This document shows, piece after piece, positions 1-5,390 of a stretch of 6,072 bases of DNA (position 1 is the stretch's first letter; each line of letters opens with the position of its first letter). Source of the DNA: Candidatus Mesolinea sp. (lineage in GTDB: Bacteria; Chloroflexota; Anaerolineae; Anaerolineales; Anaerolineaceae); NCBI GenBank assembly GCA_003445715.1, contig DMCS01000021.1, forward strand, positions 6,234 to 12,305, read 5' to 3'. The notes beneath the pieces are model-generated. The model did not search any database, was not told the origin of the DNA, and saw only the letters and a list, made by a program, of their open reading frames with translations. The position numbers were made by a program, and so were the translations under genes.

Positions 1-83
1 ACCGGTGTGTGTGTAGAGTAATTCACCACTTCGTATTCGAAGCTCTCATCACTAATGTCGATGATATTTGCCCCGGTCATCAT
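1..83 (-). CDS. Thioredoxin-like protein, N-terminal fragment (runs off left edge)
   Basis: The first 27 codons of a minus-strand gene lie here, and the rest is outside the window. The translation begins MMTGANIIDISDESFEYEVV and continues NYSTHTP, with a Val codon split by the edge. This is the usual start of a thioredoxin fold: a first beta-strand with I-I-D-I, an acidic D-E-S-F-E helix start, and a T-P-V lead-in to the strand that normally precedes the W-C-x-x-C active site. The active site is not visible, so redox activity, or a YbbN/CnoX-type chaperone role, cannot be judged. Two adjacent ATG codons (83 and 80) are possible starts. A weak GAGAG lies 7 nt before the first, so I chose 83. 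It starts 46 nt after the stop of the 130-552 gene and may be co-transcribed with it. Family assignment rests on the N-terminal pattern only. Confidence 0.7.
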   Translation of the reverse strand, partial: MMTGANIIDISDESFEYEVVNYSTHTP

Positions 84-129
84 AGAGTTTCTCTCAGGTT
101 AATTTTATCAGACTCCAACGCTCGTCTTT

Positions 130-552
130 CTACTCATCACCTTCATCGCCATATATTTGGGGTTGATTTACCTCAATGACCTTCCCGTGAATATCGATAG
201 TGATGCTAAACCCCATCATACTCAAGTATCGGCGAGCTTCTTCAGGCAGACCTTTTTCTTGGATTACTTTAAATTGCTCATCCTTATTTTCGAGGTGGCT
301 GCGCAGCATTGCCACAGTGAAAATATCCTCCTGCCCAAGCATCTTTGCCGCTTGTTTGCTGAGAATATCCTCGTGACCAATGATTTGCGAGGTCAATGCA
401 TCCCATACCTGCCAGTCCACATCTGCGGCAGGAATATAGCGTAAAAATCCGTCATCATCCAACACGTAACACGGCTCTGAACCCACATAAGCAACCTTCA
501 CAGGTTCGCCCTTAGGGTCATAAACCAATCCTTCAAAAACAGCTCTTATCAC
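130..552 (-). CDS. Conserved-looking hypothetical protein, 140 aa
   Basis: I do not recognise this protein. It starts at GTG (550-552) with a good ribosome site, GGAAGGA at 558-564, 5 nt upstream, and ends at TAG. It is soluble and acidic, with no signal peptide or membrane segment. Residues 1-45 look like beta-strands (for example VKVAYVGSEPCYVLDDDGF), the middle (about 55-110) looks helical with many charged residues, and residues 113-131 look like a final strand pair ending in an acidic tail (GDEGDE). There are no obvious catalytic motifs, zinc ligands or DNA-binding helices. It lies between the L,D-transpeptidase operon and a thioredoxin-like gene, both on the same strand. The strong ribosome site, clean length and amino-acid composition support a real gene; its role is unknown. 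Confidence 0.8.
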   Translation of the reverse strand: MIRAVFEGLVYDPKGEPVKVAYVGSEPCYVLDDDGFLRYIPAADVDWQVWDALTSQIIGHEDILSKQAAKMLGQEDIFTVAMLRSHLENKDEQFKVIQEKGLPEEARRYLSMMGFSITIDIHGKVIEVNQPQIYGDEGDE

Positions 553-628
553 GAACGTCCTTCCACTATTTATTTGATTAAATCTTACACGTATTGTATA
601 TAAAAGAGATTAACGTCCTTATACGGAC

Positions 629-1660
629 TTAAAATCCGCTGACAACGTCCACATGGGTGCCGGTTTCAGCAATGTGATAACGCTCGTGAAAGGGAACGAC
701 GGGTGTTGTCCACCGGTAAACCCACTTAGCATCCTCTGGGGTCATTTCGATACAGCCGTGGCTCATCGGTTGACCCCAATGAGCATGCCAATAGGCATCA
801 TGAAAGGCAATACCGTTGAGCGTAAGGTAGCACACCCAAGGTACACCGGGGTAATCGTAATCCGTGCTTGGGCTGCTTGTGTGTAAGACCATGCGGCGCG
901 ATGGGCGCTTGCGGTTGGTTATAAAAGTTCCCGTGGGCGTAAACGTTGCTGGCAAACCTGCCGAGATAAGCGTGGAGAACACTTCTCGTTCAGCTTCGAA
1001 AGCAAACATGCGTTGTGCTCGCAAATCCACTAAGATGCGCTTCTGCTCAGGAGGCACTTGCGGTGAAAGCGGCGCAATCTCCTCAGGCGAAATCAGGTGC
1101 ACCGCATAAGCACGCACGAAGTAAGGCAAGCCATTGATCTCATCCGGTAGCTCATACCAAGGGACACCATACTCATCCAGCACACGCTGCTTTATCCAAA
1201 AAGTGGCACCGAAATAATAACGGCGCCGGGTTTTTTGCCCACGGGGCTGGAGGTAAACATCAATCGCTAGGACGGTAATCTCCCCTAAACTGCCTTGCTC
1301 CGAGATTGGTTCACGGTTCACGTTGCGGTGGTTTTCTACGAGTTGGATGAAAACCGAACGCACAAATTCGTCTTCTGCCAACTGATACCAGATTTCGGCT
1401 TGGCTACTTCCTTTGTGTTGCCTGACCGTCTCTAAGATAAGGATAACCTGGTCGAACTTCAGATTATATAGGTGGTGCGCGTGTAAGCTGGGTTCCGCAA
1501 AAATAGGCAAGCCCTCTTGTGCCACGCGGCCTAACTTTAATTTAATAATGGGTGTGAGTGCATTCCCGGGGGAAACACCAGGCAAAGCTGCTGCCAAAGC
1601 TCCTAAACTGCAGAGCTTTAAAAATTGCCGGCGTGTCAGGCTTGGTTTTTCTGGGGTCAT
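629..1660 (-). CDS. Tat-type L,D-transpeptidase, YkuD domain, with SH3-like N-terminal region
   Basis: This 343-aa enzyme is predicted to make or remodel 3-3 (L,D) peptidoglycan cross-links outside the membrane. Residues 9-15 (TRRQFLK) followed by a hydrophobic stretch to about residue 28 form a twin-arginine signal. Residues 44-110 resemble a bacterial SH3 domain (GRV, then IWYQL, then FVRSVFIQLV), which is an inference. The YkuD domain spans about 200-323. Its catalytic motif has His287, then Ser300-His301-Gly302 and nucleophile Cys303 (SHGCIEM). Two positions depart from the common HG...SHGC(I/V)(N/R) pattern: Asp288 replaces Gly and Glu305 replaces Asn/Arg. An in-frame upstream ATG (1711) exists, but the start at 1660 puts the Tat motif near the N-terminus and gives a TAATG overlap with the preceding gene's stop. 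No strong ribosome site is visible there, so translation probably restarts after termination. It is a diverged tandem paralogue of its neighbour. Confidence 0.92.
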   Translation of the reverse strand: MTPEKPSLTRRQFLKLCSLGALAAALPGVSPGNALTPIIKLKLGRVAQEGLPIFAEPSLHAHHLYNLKFDQVILILETVRQHKGSSQAEIWYQLAEDEFVRSVFIQLVENHRNVNREPISEQGSLGEITVLAIDVYLQPRGQKTRRRYYFGATFWIKQRVLDEYGVPWYELPDEINGLPYFVRAYAVHLISPEEIAPLSPQVPPEQKRILVDLRAQRMFAFEAEREVFSTLISAGLPATFTPTGTFITNRKRPSRRMVLHTSSPSTDYDYPGVPWVCYLTLNGIAFHDAYWHAHWGQPMSHGCIEMTPEDAKWVYRWTTPVVPFHERYHIAETGTHVDVVSGF

Positions 1661-2694
1661 TAATAGTGAATATGGACCACAATGCCGACGTAGGACCAAT
1701 AATACAGCCACTCAGCATCACTTGTCGCCATATTGATGCAACCATGGCTCATAGGTTGACCAAAATTATTATGCCAGTAGGTGCCATGGATGCCGTAATC
1801 CTCATAGAAATACATGGTATAAGGTACGTCTGGCAGATAATAATCAGGCCCTTCCATATCAGCATAAAGATACTTTACATAAACATAATAGGTTCCTGTA
1901 ACCGTGGGTGTATTAGGCAAACCTGTGGATACCCAAAAAGATGCCACTACCGTATCGTCAACGTAAGCATACAAGATCTGCTCGCTCAGGTTCACATCAA
2001 TCCACTTGGTGCCGCTCGGTTCAAAGGGTTCCTCTGGCGGATCTATGACGCCGGACACATAGGTCACGGTAATTTGCGGGACTTCTGTGGGTGTATGGGT
2101 AAGCGTCGGGGTCGGCGTGGGTGTTTGTGTGGGGGTTGGCGTAGGTGTAGGGGTTTGCGTGGGGGTTGGTGTTTGGGTTGGCGTAGCCGTATTGGTGGGC
2201 GTAAGGCTAGGCTTTACCAAGCCAGAAGGATCGTAGCGCTCGAACTGCTTGCCAGCTTGTGCAGCTGGGGAGAGAAAAGCACCCATCGTATGCAGCTGCA
2301 TCACCAATGCGCACACAACCACGATGATTAAAGGAATGAGCAGGTTAAGTTTATGCCGTGTCAGGCTGACGGTATCAATTTCGGGGGGTACTATCGGCGC
2401 AGCTGCCTCGGGCTGCCAACGGGCTATGCTGCTTTCTCGCAGCTGTTGGGAAACCCAGTGCATCGCTTCCCGCGCGGTAGCATTGTGTGGATCTAAGTCC
2501 AATACACGCGTGAGGTAGCTCAAACTTTCCTCTGGGGCAGCAAGCCCTGCTAAAATCAATAAGGCATCGATATTATTGGCATCCGCAGTAAGTACTTGTT
2601 CAGCAATACTCTTGGCGTGCAGCAAGTCACCTTGCAAGATTGCCTGTTTGGCTTGTTCAATGCGTTGTTCGAGGTTTGCAGGAGTATCTTGCAT
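1660..2694 (-). CDS. Membrane-anchored L,D-transpeptidase: TPR, TM helix, Thr-Pro linker, YkuD domain
   Basis: This 344-aa L,D-transpeptidase has four parts. Residues 8-75 form about two TPR-like helical hairpins (EQRIEQAKQAILQGDLLHAK, later SYLTRVLDLDPHNATA). Residues 116-134 are a single membrane helix. Residues 164-203 are a linker of Thr-Pro dipeptides with occasional Gln. Residues 229-344 are the YkuD domain with the full motif His303-Gly304 ... Ser316-His317-Gly318-Cys319-Ile320-Asn321; Cys319 is the expected nucleophile. The topology implies a cytoplasmic TPR region and a catalytic domain held away from the membrane in the wall by the linker. The ATG lies 3 nt after the amidase stop, with only a weak GAG-type ribosome site inside the amidase end, which suggests coupling. 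It shares GQPMSHGCI and the following Glu/Asp-Ala-x-Trp helix with the next gene, pointing to an old tandem duplication. Confidence 0.94.
   Translation of the reverse strand: MQDTPANLEQRIEQAKQAILQGDLLHAKSIAEQVLTADANNIDALLILAGLAAPEESLSYLTRVLDLDPHNATAREAMHWVSQQLRESSIARWQPEAAAPIVPPEIDTVSLTRHKLNLLIPLIIVVVCALVMQLHTMGAFLSPAAQAGKQFERYDPSGLVKPSLTPTNTATPTQTPTPTQTPTPTPTPTQTPTPTPTLTHTPTEVPQITVTYVSGVIDPPEEPFEPSGTKWIDVNLSEQILYAYVDDTVVASFWVSTGLPNTPTVTGTYYVYVKYLYADMEGPDYYLPDVPYTMYFYEDYGIHGTYWHNNFGQPMSHGCINMATSDAEWLYYWSYVGIVVHIHY
2086..2205 (-). repeat. Degenerate hexamer repeat encoding the Thr-Pro linker
   Basis: About 40 codons of the L,D-transpeptidase gene consist of ACn-CCn (Thr-Pro) units with scattered CAA/CAG (Gln) codons, seen on the plus strand as GGTGTN/GGCGTN runs. 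Third positions vary freely, so the protein repeat, not the DNA repeat, appears to be selected. Thr-Pro linkers like this are common in extracytoplasmic proteins of Anaerolineae-type bacteria. Copy number is likely to vary between relatives. Confidence 0.85.
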
Positions 2695-2697
2695 AAA

Positions 2698-3573
2698 CTA
2701 AGGCTCTGTCTCAGGTGTAGGGGTCGAGCTGATGCCTTCGTTATTGAGATAGCATTGAATGCCTGCTACGATGCCATCTGCAATCAACTCAGGCTTCTTG
2801 GTCAGGATTTCTTGGTCCAAATTCAAAAAGCCCGTCTCGATAATCGCTGCGGTGGTTAGTGGATCAATTTCGGTGAAAGCGTGGTAAGAGGTCATATCGA
2901 CGGTTACCGTATGATAGTTATATTGCAAGCCCGTAATCTGGTGGTAACGATCCGCCATGCAGGCAACCAGACGCCCGGCATTATCCGCTTTGGTTTCTGA
3001 GAGTGCAGCTGCAATCTTGAAGCCAGTCGCGGAATCGGAATAATAATCACATGAATCTGCATGAATAGACAGCAGCAAGACAGCTTGATAGCCAACTAAG
3101 CGCGGGTCAAACTCATCCAAGAGCTCTACCTCATATCCTAAATCGGTGAGCTTTTTCTGCACAAAAGAGGCAATGGTGCTATTGACCTCTACCTCGGTGA
3201 GGCCGCTGGCACACACAGCACCACTATCGTTCCCGCGGTGACCAACTACGATGCCGATTTTATTCACCGGGAAGCCTTCCGGCAGCAAACCCAAAGCCAT
3301 TTGGGTTTGATCAGCCGCGCTGCTCTGAGCTAAGGCTTCTGCTAAGCGTTCCTGCAAGCTGCTCGAAAATAAACTGGCGGGTGTCCAAATGGTAAATAGC
3401 GTCGCCAGAATGGCAGCGCCGGCCAAAACCATGCGCAAGGTTTGCCAAGTTAGATTCTGTGGTGGAGTCGGCATGCGCTCTTTAATGGGCTTCTCTTCAG
3501 AAAACGTGCCTAAAACGCTCGGCTTTTCCTTTTTTTCTGGCTTTTCTTCCCTTGCACTCATGTTTTTGCTCAT
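2698..3573 (-). CDS. Membrane-anchored N-acetylmuramoyl-L-alanine amidase (Amidase_3 fold)
   Basis: This 291-aa zinc amidase should cleave the bond between MurNAc and the stem peptide. Residues 1-42 are a charged cytoplasmic tail rich in Lys and Glu, and residues 46-68 are an uncleaved-looking membrane helix. The catalytic domain runs from about 104 to 277. The zinc site is visible as His112 (VVGHRGNDSGA), Glu127 (GLTEVEVN) and His171 (LLLSIHADS); the catalytic Glu is Glu246 (AAIIETGFLN). The first motif reads GHRG rather than the usual GHGG. The tail (282-291, STPTPETEP) resembles the start of a Thr-Pro linker. I chose the ATG at 3573; AAGG lies 12 nt upstream, which is long, and a second ATG at 3561 has no ribosome site. 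It is the first gene of the amidase and L,D-transpeptidase operon and is transcribed divergently from the AMMECR1-family gene. Confidence 0.93.
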   Translation of the reverse strand: MSKNMSAREEKPEKKEKPSVLGTFSEEKPIKERMPTPPQNLTWQTLRMVLAGAAILATLFTIWTPASLFSSSLQERLAEALAQSSAADQTQMALGLLPEGFPVNKIGIVVGHRGNDSGAVCASGLTEVEVNSTIASFVQKKLTDLGYEVELLDEFDPRLVGYQAVLLLSIHADSCDYYSDSATGFKIAAALSETKADNAGRLVACMADRYHQITGLQYNYHTVTVDMTSYHAFTEIDPLTTAAIIETGFLNLDQEILTKKPELIADGIVAGIQCYLNNEGISSTPTPETEP

Positions 3574-3690
3574 ATATCAATGTTACCTTATTTCACTTAA
3601 TTTATGGTTAAGAATAGACTTTTTATATAAGCCTTACTATAATTAAAAGTGACCCCTAAAAGAACGGTCGAAAGGATTGGTGCAATTACT
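3574..3690. promoter_or_regulatory. Divergent AT-rich intergenic region between amidase operon and AMMECR1-family gene
   Basis: This 117-bp region must hold the start signals for both directions. The plus-strand promoter is clear (listed separately). On the minus strand I see only AT-rich -10-like stretches (for example TATAAA within 3621-3630) with no good -35 box, so the amidase promoter is not resolved. A 5-bp inverted repeat, CTTAA (3596-3600) and TTAAG (3608-3612), sits just left of the plus-strand -35 box and could be a regulator site, but it is short. Confidence 0.5.
3615..3643 (+). promoter_or_regulatory. Sigma-70-type promoter of the AMMECR1-family gene
   Basis: A -35 box TAGACT (3615-3620, four of six consensus bases) is followed by a 17-bp spacer and a perfect -10 box TATAAT (3638-3643). 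Transcription should begin near 3650, giving a leader of about 40 nt before the ATG at 3691. The spacer contains the palindrome TTATATAA (3623-3630). Confidence 0.7.
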
Positions 3691-4272
3691 ATGCCACAGC
3701 CACTAACACCTGAAGAGCAAAAAATCTTACTAGACATCGCTGCTGATGCAGTTTATGCTGCTGCTCATCGCCAGCAGCCATCCAGAATTGATCTTGCTAA
3801 CTTGCCGCCTGCCTTGCAGCAAAATGGTGCCAGTTTTGTCACCCTTACCAAAAATGGTCAGTTACGTGGATGCATTGGCAGCTTGCAAGCTTATCAGCCC
3901 CTGGCGTTGGACGTGCAGGAACGTGCTGTGCAAGCTGCGGTGGAAGACCCGCGTTTCCATCCCTTGCGGCCAGAGGAACTCCCCGCAATTGAAATCGAGA
4001 TCTCCCGCCTGACCGAACCAGTGCCCTTGCAATATGCTCGACCCGAAGACCTGCCCAAAGCGCTGCATCCACGCGTAGACGGCGTCATCTTGCAAGACGG
4101 TTTCCGCCGAGCCACCTTTCTCCCCCAGGTTTGGGATGAGCTTCCAAACCCTGAAGAATTCCTCAGCCACTTGTGTATGAAAATGGGTGCGCATCCTGAC
4201 CTCTGGCGCAGGAAACTCCTGGATGTGCACATCTATCATGTGGAAGAATTTAAGACAAAACCGGAGTGGTAA
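3691..4272 (+). CDS. AMMECR1-family protein (AmmeMemoRadiSam system protein A-like)
   Basis: This 193-aa protein belongs to the AMMECR1 (DUF51) family. The signature LRGCIGSL is at residues 58-65, preceded by GASFVTLTKNGQ and followed by a helix (QERAVQAAVEDPRFHPL) and the strand IEIEISRLTEP, all typical of the family along its full length. In many prokaryotes it is encoded with a Memo-like protein and a radical SAM protein (the AmmeMemoRadiSam set), proposed to act in an unknown modification. Neither partner is present in this window. The frame is open to a GTG at 3649, but that codon sits at the predicted transcription start, so I chose the ATG at 3691. AAAGGA lies 14 nt upstream and GGTG 8 nt upstream. 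It is monocistronic here, and its last codons overlap a terminator hairpin that serves the opposing operon. Confidence 0.93.
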   Translation: MPQPLTPEEQKILLDIAADAVYAAAHRQQPSRIDLANLPPALQQNGASFVTLTKNGQLRGCIGSLQAYQPLALDVQERAVQAAVEDPRFHPLRPEELPAIEIEISRLTEPVPLQYARPEDLPKALHPRVDGVILQDGFRRATFLPQVWDELPNPEEFLSHLCMKMGAHPDLWRRKLLDVHIYHVEEFKTKPEW

Positions 4273-4284
4273 AAACCACTCCGG
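4251..4284 (-). terminator. Intrinsic terminator of the receptor/DUF4013 operon, inside the AMMECR1-family gene end
   Basis: CCGGAGTGGT (4261-4270) and ACCACTCCGG (4275-4284) form a perfect 10-bp stem around a 4-nt loop. Read on the minus strand, the stem is followed by TTTTGTCTT (4260-4252), so it fits a rho-independent terminator for the DUF4013 gene, whose stop codon is 21 nt upstream. On the plus strand no T-tract follows, so termination of the AMMECR1-family transcript here would be weaker. The stem includes that gene's last three sense codons and its stop. Confidence 0.82.
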
Positions 4285-4305
4285 CACAGGCAGCGATCGC
4301 CAGAA

Positions 4306-5076
4306 TTAAGCTTCAACGTCAGGGGTTTCTGATGGAGTATCAGGAGGCGTCTCTGTAGGCGCTTGCTCTGTTGGTGCCTCAGTAGGCTCCTGAGCGGGTA
4401 CTTCAGCCTCAGACACAACGACTGTCTCAATAACCTCAACTTCCGGTTGCGAAACAGCATAAGCTTGGCCTTGCAAATGAGCGACCATCAATTGGGAGTA
4501 CATCGTTGTAAACAGAGCGCCGATGCCAAAAACAATCCCGCCAAGGGGCGCAATCATGCCGCCCAAGATAGAACCACCGATAACCAGCAGCCAGCTGGTG
4601 ATATTTTTGGATAACATTCCAAAGATGTTCTTAAAATTAAAGCCTGCAGCAATATTGTCTTTTACCGCAATATTAGCTTGTACTACTGGCAAAAACAGCG
4701 CTAAAAAGACCGAATATGCGATCAAAAACATCACAAGTACCGCGATAGCAAACCCAGCAAGTACAGTGCTGATATCATTCTGAATAAGGGCAGCAAACAT
4801 GCCAATCAACCAAGCAATAACAATAAAGATTAGCCCATAAAGCAACATGACAACCACATACTTAAACCCTAAAGCTAAATCATCACCAAAATTGCAATTT
4901 GGTAGAGGTTGGTCAACACGGTTGGCAACATTACGGGTTACGCGCATCGCGTAGCCAATGATAACAATCCAACCGACGATTGGGATGAGCCCAAACAAAA
5001 TGGGAATAATAATCTTATCAAACCACTTAGGGTCATCGAAGATATAAGTAAAAGCCTTTCCAAAATCAACCTTCAT
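4306..5076 (-). CDS. DUF4013-family integral membrane protein with acidic Pro/Thr/Glu tail
   Basis: This 256-aa protein resembles the DUF4013 family: a first helix around residues 22-40 followed by the GYAMRVTRN segment (41-49), a Leu-Pro at 58-59, then hydrophobic helices at about 72-98, 103-132 and 160-190, several of them Gly-rich. The biochemical role of DUF4013 proteins is not known. Residues 209-256 form a soluble tail rich in Glu, Pro and Thr (for example EAPTEQAPTETPP), probably disordered. The ATG at 5076 has GAGG about 6 nt upstream. It begins 45 nt after the stop of the nearer cyclic-di-AMP receptor gene, with no terminator between them, and the operon ends at the hairpin downstream. 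A functional link with cyclic-di-AMP signalling is suggested only by this arrangement. Confidence 0.85.
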   Translation of the reverse strand: MKVDFGKAFTYIFDDPKWFDKIIIPILFGLIPIVGWIVIIGYAMRVTRNVANRVDQPLPNCNFGDDLALGFKYVVVMLLYGLIFIVIAWLIGMFAALIQNDISTVLAGFAIAVLVMFLIAYSVFLALFLPVVQANIAVKDNIAAGFNFKNIFGMLSKNITSWLLVIGGSILGGMIAPLGGIVFGIGALFTTMYSQLMVAHLQGQAYAVSQPEVEVIETVVVSEAEVPAQEPTEAPTEQAPTETPPDTPSETPDVEA

Positions 5077-5121
5077 TCTAAACCTCGTTTCCTTTGTATA
5101 GTTAGTAAAAATTACCTAAGT

Positions 5122-5388
5122 TTACGCCTGAATAAATTCCTCAACGTTGAGAACAAACACGATGGCTTTCTTTTCTTTGCCTTCCTTGTCCGTCACACAG
5201 TTTTCTCTCAAAATCTGCAATGCGCGTTCCACGCGCTTATCCTCGACACCAATCAGCAAAGTGCTGCGGCCGCTGCGCAAAAATCCGCCGGTGGAGGCAA
5301 TCATGGTCACCCGAAAGTTTTCAGCCGTCAACATTCTGGAGACCCGGTCATTGTCTTCGTCATGGATGATAGCAATAATGAGTTTCAT
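5122..5388 (-). CDS. PII-like cyclic-di-AMP receptor (DarA/PstA family), short-loop form
   Basis: This 88-aa protein belongs to the cyclic-di-AMP receptor family typified by B. subtilis DarA and S. aureus PstA (about 109 aa), trimeric PII-like proteins that bind the second messenger between subunits. It starts MKLIIAIIHDEDND and carries ENFRVT (23-28), ASTGGFL (31-37) and LIGVEDKRV (45-53). Asn24, Arg26, Thr28, Gly35, Phe36, Leu37 and Gly47 fall at the same numbers as reported PstA pocket positions (from memory). After residue 63 the protein is short: about 20 residues of the long loop usually rich in Pro and Gly are missing, leaving a charged KEGKEKK turn before the final strand VFVLNVEEF. 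The ATG follows the upstream gene's stop by 2 nt; its ribosome site GAGGAG lies in that gene's last codons, so the two are coupled. Confidence 0.92.
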   Translation of the reverse strand: MKLIIAIIHDEDNDRVSRMLTAENFRVTMIASTGGFLRSGRSTLLIGVEDKRVERALQILRENCVTDKEGKEKKAIVFVLNVEEFIQA

Positions 5389-5390
5389 CG

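Noticed and set aside
593..598. TACAAT as a -10 box for the 130-552 gene (minus strand)
   Set aside because: The hexamer is good (five of six), but no -35-like sequence lies 16-18 bp upstream, so I cannot call a promoter. Read-through from the cell-wall operon is equally likely.
602..628. Possible terminator after the second L,D-transpeptidase
   Set aside because: GTCC(615-618)/GGAC(625-628) gives only a 4-bp stem, and the following minus-strand GTTAATCTCTTTT is a poor T-tract, so termination here is not supported.
1661..1711. N-terminal extension of the Tat-type L,D-transpeptidase from the ATG at 1711
   Set aside because: It would place 17 extra residues before the Tat signal and overlap the upstream gene by about 50 nt; the TAATG start fits better.
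1558..2331. A 257-codon open frame on the plus strand, antisense to both L,D-transpeptidases
   Set aside because: It lies opposite strongly supported coding sequence, has an implausible Cys/Arg/Gly/Trp-rich composition created by the complement of Thr-Pro codons, and resembles no protein.
3649..3690. N-terminal extension of the AMMECR1-family protein from GTG at 3649
   Set aside because: The GTG coincides with the predicted transcription start and would have no ribosome site; the extra 14 residues are not family-like.
5077..5121. Separate promoter for the DUF4013 gene
   Set aside because: The 45-nt gap has AT-rich stretches such as TATACA but no paired -35 and -10 boxes, and no terminator precedes it.
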